Shown: positions 10,348 through 19,326 of the stretch, one piece after another | Layout: each line of letters starts with the position of its first letter | Position numbering within the stretch: the stretch's first letter is position 1 | Made by a program: the position numbers and the translations under genes | NCBI GenBank assembly: GCA_008081395.1 | Contig: VMCJ01000151.1 | Coordinates: forward strand, 1 to 33,074 | Direction: 5' to 3' | DNA: 33,074 nucleotides | Source of the DNA: Rhodospirillales bacterium | GTDB lineage: Bacteria > Pseudomonadota > Alphaproteobacteria > Bin95 | Notes under the pieces: generated by a model | What the model saw: the letters and a program-made list of their open reading frames with translations, nothing else | Told to the model about the DNA's origin: nothing | The model's database searches: none

Positions 10348-11921
10348 TGCTTAAAGACGGTCGCCCAACTCGCCCATTACCTGCTAACGACGCTGCAATT
10401 GCGCTCGAAACATTCACTGGGGCACGGGCTCTAGAGCAGGATGAACCTCTTATTTTTGAGATGAACTCACCTGGCGCGGTGGGTGTTGATCTCCCCTCTA
10501 AGCCTGACGCTGTGAGCCGCCTTGCAAACCTAGCACGTGGCGAAGATATTGGCTTGCCATCACTTGCCGAGCCTACAGTAGTTCGACATTACACTCGCAT
10601 AAGCCGTCTAAACTATGGCATCGACACGGGGCTATTTCCTCTGGGTTCATGCACAATGAAGCATAACCCTCGCTTAAATGAGCGGATGGCGAGGCTTCCG
10701 GGCTTTGCTGATCTTCACCCAATGCAGCCAGTATCAACAATTCAAGGCGCTTTAGAATTAATGCAGCGACTCAAAAATTGGCTTTCCGTTCTTACCGGAA
10801 TGCCAGGAGTAGCACTACCGCCAGGAGCAGGTGCTCATGGTGAACTTTGCGGCATGATGGCGATCAAAGCCGCACTTGACGCGCGTGGTGAAGGTGAGAC
10901 CCGAAAGCGGGTGCTGGCCCCCGCCTCAGCACATGGAACTAATCCAGCAACAGCTGCCATGCTTGGTTTTAAAGTTGAGGAGATACCGGAAAACGATAAA
11001 GGGCGCGTTGACCTTGATGCTTTCAAGTCAATGCTTGGTGAAGATGTTGCTGCAATAATGTTAACGAACCCCAATACCTGTGGCGTATTCGAGAACGATA
11101 TTAAAGCTATTGCTGATGCCATTCACAGCATTGGTGGTTTCTTTTACTGCGACGGCGCCAACTTCAACGCAATTGTTGGTCGGGTAAGACCAGGCGACCT
11201 TGGCGTGGATGCAATGCACATTAACCTCCACAAAACTTTTTCAACTCCTCATGGAGGTGGTGGACCGGGCGCCGGTCCTGTCGTTTTCTCTGATGCTCTT
11301 GCTCCATTCGCACCAATACCTTGGATTACTGGCGATGATGAAGCCGGGTTCAACCTAATTGAGGCACGCAATAAAGGTGCAGAAAATTCATTCGGAAGAA
11401 TGAAAGGTTTCCATGGACAGATGGGCATGTTTACTCGAGCTCTCACTTACATGCTTAGCCATGGCGCTGACGGATTGATGCAAGCCTCCGGTGATGCTGT
11501 GTTGGCTGCTAATTATGTGAAGGCTCGACTTCAAGACGTTATGTCTGCTCCATTTGGCGATGGACCATGCATGCATGAGGCCCTTTTTGATGAGAGTTTT
11601 TTGAAGGATACCGGAATCACAACTCTTGATTTTTCCAAGGCTATGATCGACGAAGGCTATCATCCAATGACTATGTATTTTCCCTTAGTAGTCAAAGGAG
11701 CAATGTTGATAGAGCCCACAGAGAGTGAATCTAAGGAAAGTTTAGATCGTTTCATAGATTGTCTTCGTTTCCTCGCTGAAGAAGCAAAAGAGAAAAACTT
11801 GGATCGGTTCCAACAAGCTCCCCGTTTTGCTCCCCGCAGAAGACTCGATGAAACTCAGGCTGCACGGAAACCAATTCTCCGCTGGCGACCAAAGGTGCAA
11901 GAACTTCAGGCAGCAGAGTGA
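10347..11921 (+). CDS. gcvPB: Glycine dehydrogenase (decarboxylating) subunit 2
   Basis: C-terminal, PLP-carrying half of the split glycine decarboxylase. It has 524 residues. The PLP lysine is K296 in INLHKTFSTPHGGGGPGAGP. Other family landmarks are FPLGSCTMKHNPRLNE, the LTNPNTCGVFE segment, FYCDGANFNAIVG and YFPLVVKGAMLIEPTE. It is the last recognisable glycine-cleavage gene in the operon and overlaps the next gene by one base. No lpd (L protein) gene is present here; the L protein is commonly shared with 2-oxoacid dehydrogenases. Confidence 0.97.
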   Translation: MLKDGRPTRPLPANDAAIALETFTGARALEQDEPLIFEMNSPGAVGVDLPSKPDAVSRLANLARGEDIGLPSLAEPTVVRHYTRISRLNYGIDTGLFPLGSCTMKHNPRLNERMARLPGFADLHPMQPVSTIQGALELMQRLKNWLSVLTGMPGVALPPGAGAHGELCGMMAIKAALDARGEGETRKRVLAPASAHGTNPATAAMLGFKVEEIPENDKGRVDLDAFKSMLGEDVAAIMLTNPNTCGVFENDIKAIADAIHSIGGFFYCDGANFNAIVGRVRPGDLGVDAMHINLHKTFSTPHGGGGPGAGPVVFSDALAPFAPIPWITGDDEAGFNLIEARNKGAENSFGRMKGFHGQMGMFTRALTYMLSHGADGLMQASGDAVLAANYVKARLQDVMSAPFGDGPCMHEALFDESFLKDTGITTLDFSKAMIDEGYHPMTMYFPLVVKGAMLIEPTESESKESLDRFIDCLRFLAEEAKEKNLDRFQQAPRFAPRRRLDETQAARKPILRWRPKVQELQAAE

Positions 11922-12580
11922 TGTCAAACGGCCTTCTTTTAATCTGGACGGATATTACCCCAGAGGCTGAGATTGATTTCAACAACTGGTACGAGCAGCA
12001 GCACTTGGAAGAGCGCGTAGGAGTTCGAGGCTTTTTAAACGGTCGTCGATATCAAGCTTTGGATGGAAGGCCTAAATATTTAGCTTGGTACGAGACAGAT
12101 AGCCCTGAAGTGCTTGGCTCTGCGGAATATGGGGAGCGGCAGGCTAACCCCACGGAATGGACCCGCAGGATTATGCCCTGTTTTCGCAATGTAACACGCG
12201 TAACGGCAAGGCAAATTTCAAAGGCAGGAACTGGCATAGGAGGCTGGTGTACTACGCATCGTTTCAAACCAAATTCTGTAGCGAATGAAGCGCTTACTTC
12301 ATGGCTCGAAAATGCGCCTCATTCTCTAGTCGACGAAGGCAAGGCAGTTTCCGCCCAGACATGGCATCCTACAAGCTTCGACTCCGCAAAAGGGACAACA
12401 GAGGCCCAGCTAAGAAAAACGGAGGAAAACCCTCCTGTTTGGGGCCTTTTAGTTGAAACAGGCTCATATGAGGCCGCCCAAAAGTCGACATTTGGGATTG
12501 CGGAACTTATTGGCTCTCTTGGGGGCGGTGAAATTGAGACTGGGCACTACCGCCTCGGGCTTTTAAGACTTCCTAGATAG
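11921..12580 (+). CDS. Unrecognised two-domain protein, possibly dimeric alpha-beta barrel fold
   Basis: 219 residues from the ATG at 11921; a GTG one codon earlier is also possible. I do not recognise a named family. The first half reads LLLIWTDITPEAEIDFNNWY with EQQHLEERVGVRGF shortly after: a beta strand, an acidic helix with W/Y and H, then a strand, typical of small ferredoxin-like alpha-beta barrel domains such as EthD-like proteins. The second half (about residue 107 onward, GGWCTTHRF to HYRLGLLRLPR) could be a diverged repeat of the same fold. It is fused to the gcv operon by a TGATG overlap and so is probably co-transcribed with it. Its 3' end overlaps the convergent TusA-like gene by 8 bases. 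Confidence 0.75.
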   Translation: MSNGLLLIWTDITPEAEIDFNNWYEQQHLEERVGVRGFLNGRRYQALDGRPKYLAWYETDSPEVLGSAEYGERQANPTEWTRRIMPCFRNVTRVTARQISKAGTGIGGWCTTHRFKPNSVANEALTSWLENAPHSLVDEGKAVSAQTWHPTSFDSAKGTTEAQLRKTEENPPVWGLLVETGSYEAAQKSTFGIAELIGSLGGGEIETGHYRLGLLRLPR

Positions 12581-12809
12581 AACCCTTGCGTATCAAAAAT
12601 TCGTAAGCCCCTTCCGAAAAAGAAGTCTCTAAGAGCTCAGCACCAATAGTATGACAAAAGGCAGGAACATCATTTTTAGAAGCTGGGTCGTCTGCCAAAA
12701 GTCTTAAAACCTGGCCATTTACCAACGGCCTGAGTGCTCGCTTAGCACGAAGTACTGGCATAGGGCATTTCAGGCCTGTAGCATCTAGTTCAGCGTCAAA
12801 AGCTATCAT
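12573..12809 (-). CDS. TusA/SirA-family sulfur carrier protein
   Basis: Small 78-residue protein of the TusA/YeeD/SirA family, whose members carry sulfur as a cysteine persulfide for tRNA thiolation, cofactor synthesis or sulfur metabolism. The signature is intact: LDATGLKCPMPVLRAKRAL with the sulfur-accepting C15 in a CPMP motif. The later part (VLRLLADDPASKNDVPAFC) matches the family's strand-helix pattern. Its ATG overlaps the stop of the upstream NYN gene by four bases (ATGA), so the two form one transcription unit. The exact sulfur acceptor cannot be told from sequence. Confidence 0.92.
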   Translation of the reverse strand: MIAFDAELDATGLKCPMPVLRAKRALRPLVNGQVLRLLADDPASKNDVPAFCHTIGAELLETSFSEGAYEFLIRKGSI

Positions 12810-14092
12810 TCCACCACGTCGTCCTCATCTTCTGGGCCTAGTATCCAGTTTTCTAAAATTGCTTTGTCGCTCTCCGAAGGTGGGTGACCAGCATTAATTA
12901 GGGCCTGCTCAATCGATTTCAGAAACCGTTCTGCAAGATCATATTCATCACCCTCCAAAGGATTTTCATCCGAATTCGAAAGGCTTGAAATCACAAAACT
13001 AGCGTCTCGTCGAGAGACACCAGCTCCCTTCGGTAATGGCGCCGCAGCGGCAAGCAGCAGTTCATCAGCTGAGGCCTGAGATAGGACTTCAAACAGGCGT
13101 CGATAGCGAGTGCCAGAAAGCCGAGGGGCTCCAATTAGCATATAAACATCATCCACAAAGCGTGGTTCAGGGGTCCCATCCCCTCGAAACTCCTGCTCAT
13201 TAGGATTATTTTTGGCTGGGTTAGGCGAAGGCGGTAGCTGAGAAATATAAGTTGATTTTGGATCTGCATCCCCACGCAAACGAACTAAGGCGGGTAATGA
13301 ACCATCCATTTCGACGATAAGATCCGGTTGTTTCTCAATTATTTTATCTAAAAGAGCCTTCAAACTGCCCATACCAAACCAATAGCTCCCTTGAAAACGC
13401 TGCATCTTCGTAAAAACTTTGAAAATTTCCTGAGATGGTATCTCAGTATTCCGGCGCGTCTCCTCCATTAGACGACGCGCAGCCTCGTCGATATCATTTG
13501 CGTAGCTTACAGCTTGAGGGCGATGATTACCCTCCTGTGTGGGTTGGCGACGACGGTAATCGTCCGCATCTAAACCGAGTGCCTCTACTGCAAAAGTCTC
13601 CAAATCTATTGATGTATCGCAGGCCTCTCTAAAAGCAGCCGCGGTGACAGCAGATGTTAATACTGCAGTAAGTCGGTCGTTCTCGCGCAAGCGAAGAAGA
13701 ACTGGGGTAAAATCTGCATCTGATGACAGAATAATAAATTCATCGAAGCGAGTTGAATGCTGAATGCCATCTAAAATGTCCATGGCCATTACAATATCAG
13801 CACTGTTCTTCCCGCGAGCAGTCAAGGCGGGACAGTCAATGACATTAAACGCAGCACGAGTAAAAAAGGCGCGCTGCTGGTGAAATGCAGCTGGATTTAG
13901 ATAACAATTTCTTACTAGCACTCGGCGAGGATGTTTCCTTTCACCTGCATCATGGCGTCCAGCCTCGAGCCAATCCAGCCACATTGCTGGGCGTTGGGCA
14001 AATGTATTGGCTGCACGAGCATCAATCTGCTTTAGGGACAAGTAAACATTATCAAAATCAATGAATAGAGCGGCACGAAGAGGTTCAGTCAT
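12806..14092 (-). CDS. NYN-domain protein (predicted RNase, LabA/DUF88-like)
   Basis: 428 residues from the ATG at 14092; an in-frame reading from 14125 adds 11 residues ahead of a weaker start. The N-terminal NYN domain, a PIN-like metal-dependent nuclease fold, shows the expected acidic residues: D12/D14 in FIDFDN, D99 in KNSADIVMAMDIL, and D125/D127 in ILSSDADFTPVL. A second globular region at about 195-275 (IFKVFTKMQRFQGSYWFGMG and following) resembles the small winged-helix modules often attached to NYN domains, but this is not certain. The C-terminus is strongly acidic. It is coupled to the TusA-like gene and divergent from the Lhr helicase across 47 bases. Confidence 0.85.
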   Translation of the reverse strand: MTEPLRAALFIDFDNVYLSLKQIDARAANTFAQRPAMWLDWLEAGRHDAGERKHPRRVLVRNCYLNPAAFHQQRAFFTRAAFNVIDCPALTARGKNSADIVMAMDILDGIQHSTRFDEFIILSSDADFTPVLLRLRENDRLTAVLTSAVTAAAFREACDTSIDLETFAVEALGLDADDYRRRQPTQEGNHRPQAVSYANDIDEAARRLMEETRRNTEIPSQEIFKVFTKMQRFQGSYWFGMGSLKALLDKIIEKQPDLIVEMDGSLPALVRLRGDADPKSTYISQLPPSPNPAKNNPNEQEFRGDGTPEPRFVDDVYMLIGAPRLSGTRYRRLFEVLSQASADELLLAAAAPLPKGAGVSRRDASFVISSLSNSDENPLEGDEYDLAERFLKSIEQALINAGHPPSESDKAILENWILGPEDEDDVVE

Positions 14093-14139
14093 TTCAATTT
14101 CCAAAAGAAGCAGTCGATCTGCCATACAGGACTTCTATA

Positions 14140-16611
14140 TTGTACCACATGAGTCACTCGTCATCCCTGCCTATAAAATTTGATGCTTGGTTTAAAAAGC
14201 GTCATTGGAAACCACACGCTCACCAACTAGCTCTGGTTGCAGCGGCTGCATCTGGAAATTCTACTCTTTTGATTGCCCCAACAGGTGGTGGCAAAACGTT
14301 GGCAGGCTTCCTGCCGAGCCTAATTGAATTGGCAAACCAAGATGCAGTTCCCTTTTCAGGCCTTCACACTCTTTATATCTCGCCATTAAAGGCATTATCG
14401 GTAGACGTTGCTCGAAATTTAGAAATACCTGCAGCAGAAATGGGACTAGGGATTTCTATAGAGACTCGAACAGGCGATACTCCACAAACCAAACGCCAGC
14501 GCCAAAGACGAAATACTCCGCATATTCTGCTTACTACTCCTGAGTCACTTGCATTACTGCTTTCCTATGCTGACGCAGATAAAATATTTCAAACATTAAA
14601 GACCGTAATAATTGATGAACTTCACGCACTCACCGATAACAAACGGGGGGAAATGCTTGCCCTTAGCCTAGCGCGGCTGAACACCCTCTCGCCTAACCAT
14701 CGCCGCGTTGGTCTGTCAGCTACTATTAAATATCCAAAGGACCTTGCTCGTTGGCTCTCAAAAACTGCCGGCGAAGAAGAAGATGTTTTGATAATTCAAG
14801 GCGCAGCTGGAGCAGTCCCCTCGGTCCACATTGCAGAGTCTAAAGCAAGAACACCTTGGTCCGGGCACATGGCTCTGCATATAATGCCAGAGGTTTACTC
14901 TCTAATTAAAAACGCACGTTCTGCGATCGTTTTTGTGAATACGCGCGCTCAAGCTGAGCTCTGCTTTCAAGCAATATGGCAGCTTAATGATGAGAATCTA
15001 GCAATCGGCCTTCACCACGGTAGCCTTAACGTAGAGCAACGCCGAAAAGTCGAAGCCGCAATGGCTATGGGCAAGCTGCGCGCGGTAATAGCTACATCCT
15101 CACTAGATTTGGGGATAGATTGGGGTGACGTCGACCTAGTCGTGCAAGTAGGAGCACCAAAGGGTGTAGCTCGTCTCTTGCAAAGAATAGGAAGATCCAA
15201 CCATCAGCTTGATGAAGCTAGTCGAGCCGTGCTTTGCCCAGCGAATAGGTTTGAATTACTAGAATGCAAAGCGGCCATTCAGGCAGCAGAGGATGGTGAG
15301 CTTGATGGTAACGTCCCGATTCCGGGAGGGCTTGATGTACTAGCACAGCATCTTGTCGGCATAGCGTGCTCATCCCCCGTCGATGCAGAAGCGGTGTATC
15401 GCGAAGTCAAAAAAGCAATGCCTTACGCGGAACTCTCACGAGAGGACTTTGATTCTGTACTCCACTTTGCTGCAACCGGTGGTTATGCATTGAGTGCATA
15501 TGAGCGTTACCATCGATTATCCCAAGGCACCGATGGACTTTGGCGGGTCACCGAACAACGAATTGCACGGCAGTGGCGAATGAACGTAGGTGTAATCGTC
15601 GAGGCACCATTGCTAAAGGTAAGAGTCAACGGGCGTCAGGTTGGCGAGGTTGAAGAATACTTTGCCAATGGGCTCGAACCAGGAGACACATTTGTTTTCT
15701 CAGGACGACTTCTGGAATTTATTTGTATTCGAGAAACTACACTGATGGCGAAGTTAGGAGGTAAGGGGGAACCAAAGGTTCCGGCATTTGCTGGGGGAAG
15801 ACTTCCGCTAACAACAGATCTTGCCAAAAGAGTGCGCAAAATTCTCTCAGATCCATGTCAATGGAAAGACTTTCCTAAAGACGTAACAGATTGGCTAAAA
15901 ATGCAACGTTGGCGGTCCCAGCTACCTGGACAAGATGGGCTGCTTGTCGAGACTTTCCCCAGAGGAGGCCGTTACTACTTAGTTGCTTACTGTTTCGAAG
16001 GAAGAAATGCCCACCAAACACTCGGGATGTTGTTGACGCGGCGAATGGCGCGATTAGGTCTTGGACCTCTCGGTTTCTGCGCAACTGACTACGTTATTGC
16101 AGTATGGAGTTTGCGTGAGCCCACCAAGCTAGACCATCTTTTTGACGAAGACATCCTGGGTGATGAACTGGAAGAATGGATGGCGGAATCAAGCCTTCTT
16201 AAGCGCACATTTCGCCAAGTGGCTGTGATTGCCGGCCTTATTGAAAAGCGTCACCCCGGGCAAGAGAAAAACGGCAGACAGATAACCGTAAACTCCGATC
16301 TCATATACGATGTGCTTCGCCGTTATGAGCCAAATCACATTCTTCTGCGCGCCACACGTCGCGACGCTGCAAGGGGGCTTACCGATATTCGGCGGCTTAG
16401 CGATATGTTGGTTAGAGCAAAGGATAGAATTATCCATCGTCGTTTGGATCGAGTATCTCCTTTGGCCGTCCCAGTTTTACTCGAGGTTGGTAAGGAGAGT
16501 GTTTATGGTGACGTAGAAGACACGCTCCTCGCGGACGCGGAAGCAAAAATGGCTGAAGCCCTAATTGCTGAAGCAATGTATCATGACAATCAAGGCATTA
16601 TGGATTTATGA
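14140..16611 (+). CDS. Lhr-like (ligase-associated type) DEXH-box helicase
   Basis: Superfamily-2 helicase of 823 residues, the short Lhr form called ligase-associated DEXH helicase. Walker A is IAPTGGGKT with K52, motif II is DELH at 159-162, motif III SATIKYP near 193, and motif VI QRIGRSNH at 348-355. The remaining C-terminal part fits the Lhr-core winged-helix/beta region. AGGA at 14128-14131 is well spaced for the TTG at 14140; an ATG at 14149 is the alternative. Family members act on DNA or RNA:DNA duplexes and are linked to repair. The usual companion phosphoesterase and ATP-dependent ligase genes are not adjacent. Confidence 0.94.
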   Translation: MYHMSHSSSLPIKFDAWFKKRHWKPHAHQLALVAAAASGNSTLLIAPTGGGKTLAGFLPSLIELANQDAVPFSGLHTLYISPLKALSVDVARNLEIPAAEMGLGISIETRTGDTPQTKRQRQRRNTPHILLTTPESLALLLSYADADKIFQTLKTVIIDELHALTDNKRGEMLALSLARLNTLSPNHRRVGLSATIKYPKDLARWLSKTAGEEEDVLIIQGAAGAVPSVHIAESKARTPWSGHMALHIMPEVYSLIKNARSAIVFVNTRAQAELCFQAIWQLNDENLAIGLHHGSLNVEQRRKVEAAMAMGKLRAVIATSSLDLGIDWGDVDLVVQVGAPKGVARLLQRIGRSNHQLDEASRAVLCPANRFELLECKAAIQAAEDGELDGNVPIPGGLDVLAQHLVGIACSSPVDAEAVYREVKKAMPYAELSREDFDSVLHFAATGGYALSAYERYHRLSQGTDGLWRVTEQRIARQWRMNVGVIVEAPLLKVRVNGRQVGEVEEYFANGLEPGDTFVFSGRLLEFICIRETTLMAKLGGKGEPKVPAFAGGRLPLTTDLAKRVRKILSDPCQWKDFPKDVTDWLKMQRWRSQLPGQDGLLVETFPRGGRYYLVAYCFEGRNAHQTLGMLLTRRMARLGLGPLGFCATDYVIAVWSLREPTKLDHLFDEDILGDELEEWMAESSLLKRTFRQVAVIAGLIEKRHPGQEKNGRQITVNSDLIYDVLRRYEPNHILLRATRRDAARGLTDIRRLSDMLVRAKDRIIHRRLDRVSPLAVPVLLEVGKESVYGDVEDTLLADAEAKMAEALIAEAMYHDNQGIMDL

Positions 16612-16683
16612 TCGATAATTCTTTTTAGATGTTCTTTTGATAATTCATCTACACTTTCGCCAGGTTTTTAAAGGAGTTGAAGA

Positions 16684-17097
16684 TTGACTGAAATAAAAGA
16701 CACTAATCATTGGGATTTTGTTTTGTCCAAAGCAAAAGACGCCCAATGGACACCAGGACTTCGGGAAATATTCGACTACAGGGATGTTGGAGTAAAAGAA
16801 GGAACAAAAGGCGACTTCATTGCTCATGTAATTAAATGCAATGGCAAGAAAATGAGCGATGAAGTGCAGGAATGGCACATTCATGAATGTGACTTTCAAC
16901 TGGTCTATGTTATTAAAGGATGGGCCGAATTTGAATTTGAAAATGAAGGTGTGCGTCGACTAGAAGCTGGAGACGTCATCCTGCAAAAGCCGATGATTAA
17001 GCATCGTGAAGTTGCTATTTCTGATGACTACGAAGTGCTTGAGATTGTTTCACCTGCAAACTTTGCGACAAAACTTGTAGAAGGACCAAACGAATAA
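16684..17097 (+). CDS. Cupin-domain protein
   Basis: 137-residue single-domain cupin. The first cupin motif is visible as WHIHECDFQLVYVIKGWAEF (two metal-ligand His, and a Q where Glu is usual), and the second as GDVILQKPMIKHREV with a third possible ligand His. The start is a TTG at 16684 with AAGGAG at 16671-16676. The substrate is unknown: single cupins include isomerases, dioxygenases and small-molecule binding proteins. It stands alone, 72 bases after the helicase and convergent with the folate cyclo-ligase-like gene. The 136 bases that follow (17098-17233) hold no obvious gene or strong terminator. Confidence 0.88.
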   Translation: MTEIKDTNHWDFVLSKAKDAQWTPGLREIFDYRDVGVKEGTKGDFIAHVIKCNGKKMSDEVQEWHIHECDFQLVYVIKGWAEFEFENEGVRRLEAGDVILQKPMIKHREVAISDDYEVLEIVSPANFATKLVEGPNE

Positions 17098-17233
17098 AAA
17101 GAGCTATTACCGGTATCTGGATATGGCCTTCTCAATTGAACCCAATATCATTGGGGCATCTAAAAATTTAAATTTTGCCGGCATGGATTTGTAAAAGTGG
17201 TAACAATCACTAACTGCTCCAAGAGGCATACTT

Positions 17234-17968
17234 TCAATTATTTTTTTGCTTTGCGAGCTCATAGATTTCTTGCAACGGTGGCATAGAAGCTATGATATCG
17301 CGATCGATAAGCGACCATTCAATTTGAGAAGGTGCATCCTTCAGATCTACCCCTGTGAGCCAAACTGAACTTGGCGTTGCAATGGAGTGCAGGCGCTGAT
17401 CTGTGGTCTCAACAGGGAACCCTTCAACAATTTGTGCCTCATGGACAATTGTAGCGACAGGAACAGGGGAATGACCAAGTTCCCTAAGTAAGGCAAATTC
17501 TAAATCACTGTACCCAGCACCCTTTCCAGCTCTGCGCCCGTCTTTTGTTACCGCGACAGAACCTGCCACGATGCCGTCAAAATGTGGGAGATCAGATAGC
17601 CCAACAGCTTTGGAATATTCAGCGAAGTTCTCTCGAGCACTAGCATGCACAATTTGCTCCGCCACAATTTTTTCTGGATCAAGCAACATGAAGGCTCCTG
17701 CAAGCCTTGGTGTTGGCACGTATACCTTGATTCCCCGTCTAAGGGCTTCAACTCTGACATAAGCTAGGGCTGAGTCTGGACCTATCTTTAACGAACTAGC
17801 AGATGACCAAGGCTCAAGTCTAAAAAGCTTTCTTGCCGCTGCTTCAGCACCCTTAAAATTGGGAATTCTATTCCAGACCGGAAAGGGCTCTAATGCGAAG
17901 AATTCAGTCTCTAAGCGCTGCCAGACATAGTTTCTGGCAGAATTCTTATCTTTAAAAATCCCGTTCAA
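17234..17968 (-). CDS. 5-formyltetrahydrofolate cyclo-ligase family protein
   Basis: 244 residues. The C-terminal signature GKGAGYSDLEFALL at residues 148-161 (K149, G150, G152, Y153, D155) is the ATP/folate-binding motif of 5-formyl-THF cyclo-ligase, which converts 5-formyl-THF to 5,10-methenyl-THF. VYVPTPRL near 82-89 corresponds to the usual valine/proline strand. It is longer than typical bacterial cyclo-ligases (about 190 residues), with a distinct N-terminus, so it may be a paralogue (MTHFSD-like) with another substrate. It is the last gene of a PrpF-PrpD operon, and its ATG overlaps the MmgE/PrpD stop by four bases. Confidence 0.85.
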   Translation of the reverse strand: MNGIFKDKNSARNYVWQRLETEFFALEPFPVWNRIPNFKGAEAAARKLFRLEPWSSASSLKIGPDSALAYVRVEALRRGIKVYVPTPRLAGAFMLLDPEKIVAEQIVHASARENFAEYSKAVGLSDLPHFDGIVAGSVAVTKDGRRAGKGAGYSDLEFALLRELGHSPVPVATIVHEAQIVEGFPVETTDQRLHSIATPSSVWLTGVDLKDAPSQIEWSLIDRDIIASMPPLQEIYELAKQKNN

Positions 17969-19323
17969 ATAATTGCTTCCAGGAGCGCATTGGCGGAGCC
18001 ACCACCCAAATCGACGATAGCCTCAAGCTTAGATGCCTGACTTTTTGTATCCAGATCCTTAAAAAGAGAATTAGCTTTTTCGCGAAGCGCAGCTTCCCGG
18101 TTTGGATTTGCTATTGATCCAGCAGGATCTTTTATGAAGCTCCTCACGTTCCCTACTTCAGCCCAGCCGGCGTAGTGAGTTGGGTACAAGCCATCAAGCT
18201 CAGCATCAGGCACAAGTTCTATACGTCCAGCGAGATCTATTACAGCTGGATCAGCAAGACGTTCCTCTCGGAATTGAGCTGGTAGAGCCTCTCCGTCAAG
18301 GAGCGCGACTGCCAAACAATACCGTAAGCTCATTTGTGAATTTAAGACGGTACCTGGGATATAGTCATAACCACACTGGACATCGACAACCTTAGCAACG
18401 CCGGCCCGCACTAACATGTCTGCTTGGGGAGCGCCACCAAGCTCTGCTCGAATTTGCTTTGCCGCATCTACATAAGCATGAACACTACCGCAACACGCAT
18501 AGGGTTTAAAATTAACCTCTTCAGATCGCCATCGAGACCCAAGCTCGTCCAATATTGGATCTACTGACCAATGGTCAGAAAATGCCCGCAAGAAACCACC
18601 ATCTTCCACCTCCAATACTGTTGAAGGACCCGTGAAGCCACGGATAGCAAGCTCAGCGGCAAGAACGCCAGATTGCGCTGCCTTTCCAGGATGCAGTCGT
18701 TTTGACATCGCTCCATCCGCATTAAAAGCGAATAGACCGGCTCCCTGAGTGCCCGCAAGACCCAATGCCCAAAGTGTCTGCTCTTCATTTAGACCCATGA
18801 GTTTTGCGCATGCTATGGCTGACCCAAATGGGCCTACAACTCCGGTTAAATGCCAACCCCTTAGCCGGGCCATATTTGGGTCAAGAGCTAGACTAATTCG
18901 GATCATTATTTCATAGCCTAGTGCTGTTGCAGTCTCCAAATCCTCTAGGGAGGAGCCACGTGCTTCAGCAACTGCTAGCGCCGCTGGGAGAACCACCGCA
19001 CCAGGGTGTAATTTTGCTGCAAAATCATCTAACTCAAATGCATGGGCGGCAACACCATTCACAAGCGCAGCATCCGCAGGTCGAACTTCAGCCTTCACAT
19101 CTCCCCAAAAACGCGCAAGGCCCTCAACCGAAGCTGGCTTGTGTTCCTCCACATAACTGCGCACCATCCGCGTCCATGGCTCTGGCATTCCATACCTACC
19201 CGCAACCAAGGTATCCAGAATTGCAAGGCGTATGGACTTTCGTGTTGTTATCGGCAGATCACTATTTTTGAAATCCGCAATAAACTTGGCAATGTTGGCA
19301 GTTGGGGAATGCAATTTGTTCAT
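17965..19323 (-). CDS. MmgE/PrpD family protein (predicted hydratase/dehydratase), copy 1
   Basis: 452 residues of the MmgE/PrpD family, whose characterised members include 2-methylcitrate dehydratase (PrpD), cis-aconitate decarboxylase and iminodisuccinate epimerase. Family landmarks: RLAILDTLVAGRYGMPEPW near the N-terminus, ALVNGVAAHAFELDDFA with the active-site region HAFELDD, HLTGVVGPFGSAIACAKLMG, and KRLHPGKAAQSGVLAAELA. The substrate cannot be assigned. GGAG stands just upstream of the ATG, 3 bases after the PrpF-like gene ends. It differs greatly from the second MmgE/PrpD gene at 21521, so this is not a recent duplication. Confidence 0.9.
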   Translation of the reverse strand: MNKLHSPTANIAKFIADFKNSDLPITTRKSIRLAILDTLVAGRYGMPEPWTRMVRSYVEEHKPASVEGLARFWGDVKAEVRPADAALVNGVAAHAFELDDFAAKLHPGAVVLPAALAVAEARGSSLEDLETATALGYEIMIRISLALDPNMARLRGWHLTGVVGPFGSAIACAKLMGLNEEQTLWALGLAGTQGAGLFAFNADGAMSKRLHPGKAAQSGVLAAELAIRGFTGPSTVLEVEDGGFLRAFSDHWSVDPILDELGSRWRSEEVNFKPYACCGSVHAYVDAAKQIRAELGGAPQADMLVRAGVAKVVDVQCGYDYIPGTVLNSQMSLRYCLAVALLDGEALPAQFREERLADPAVIDLAGRIELVPDAELDGLYPTHYAGWAEVGNVRSFIKDPAGSIANPNREAALREKANSLFKDLDTKSQASKLEAIVDLGGGSANALLEAII

Positions 19324-19326
19324 TGG

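Noticed and set aside
17098-17233. Possible small gene or terminator between the cupin and cyclo-ligase genes
   Set aside because: No start with a ribosome site and no convincing stem with a T-tract were seen.
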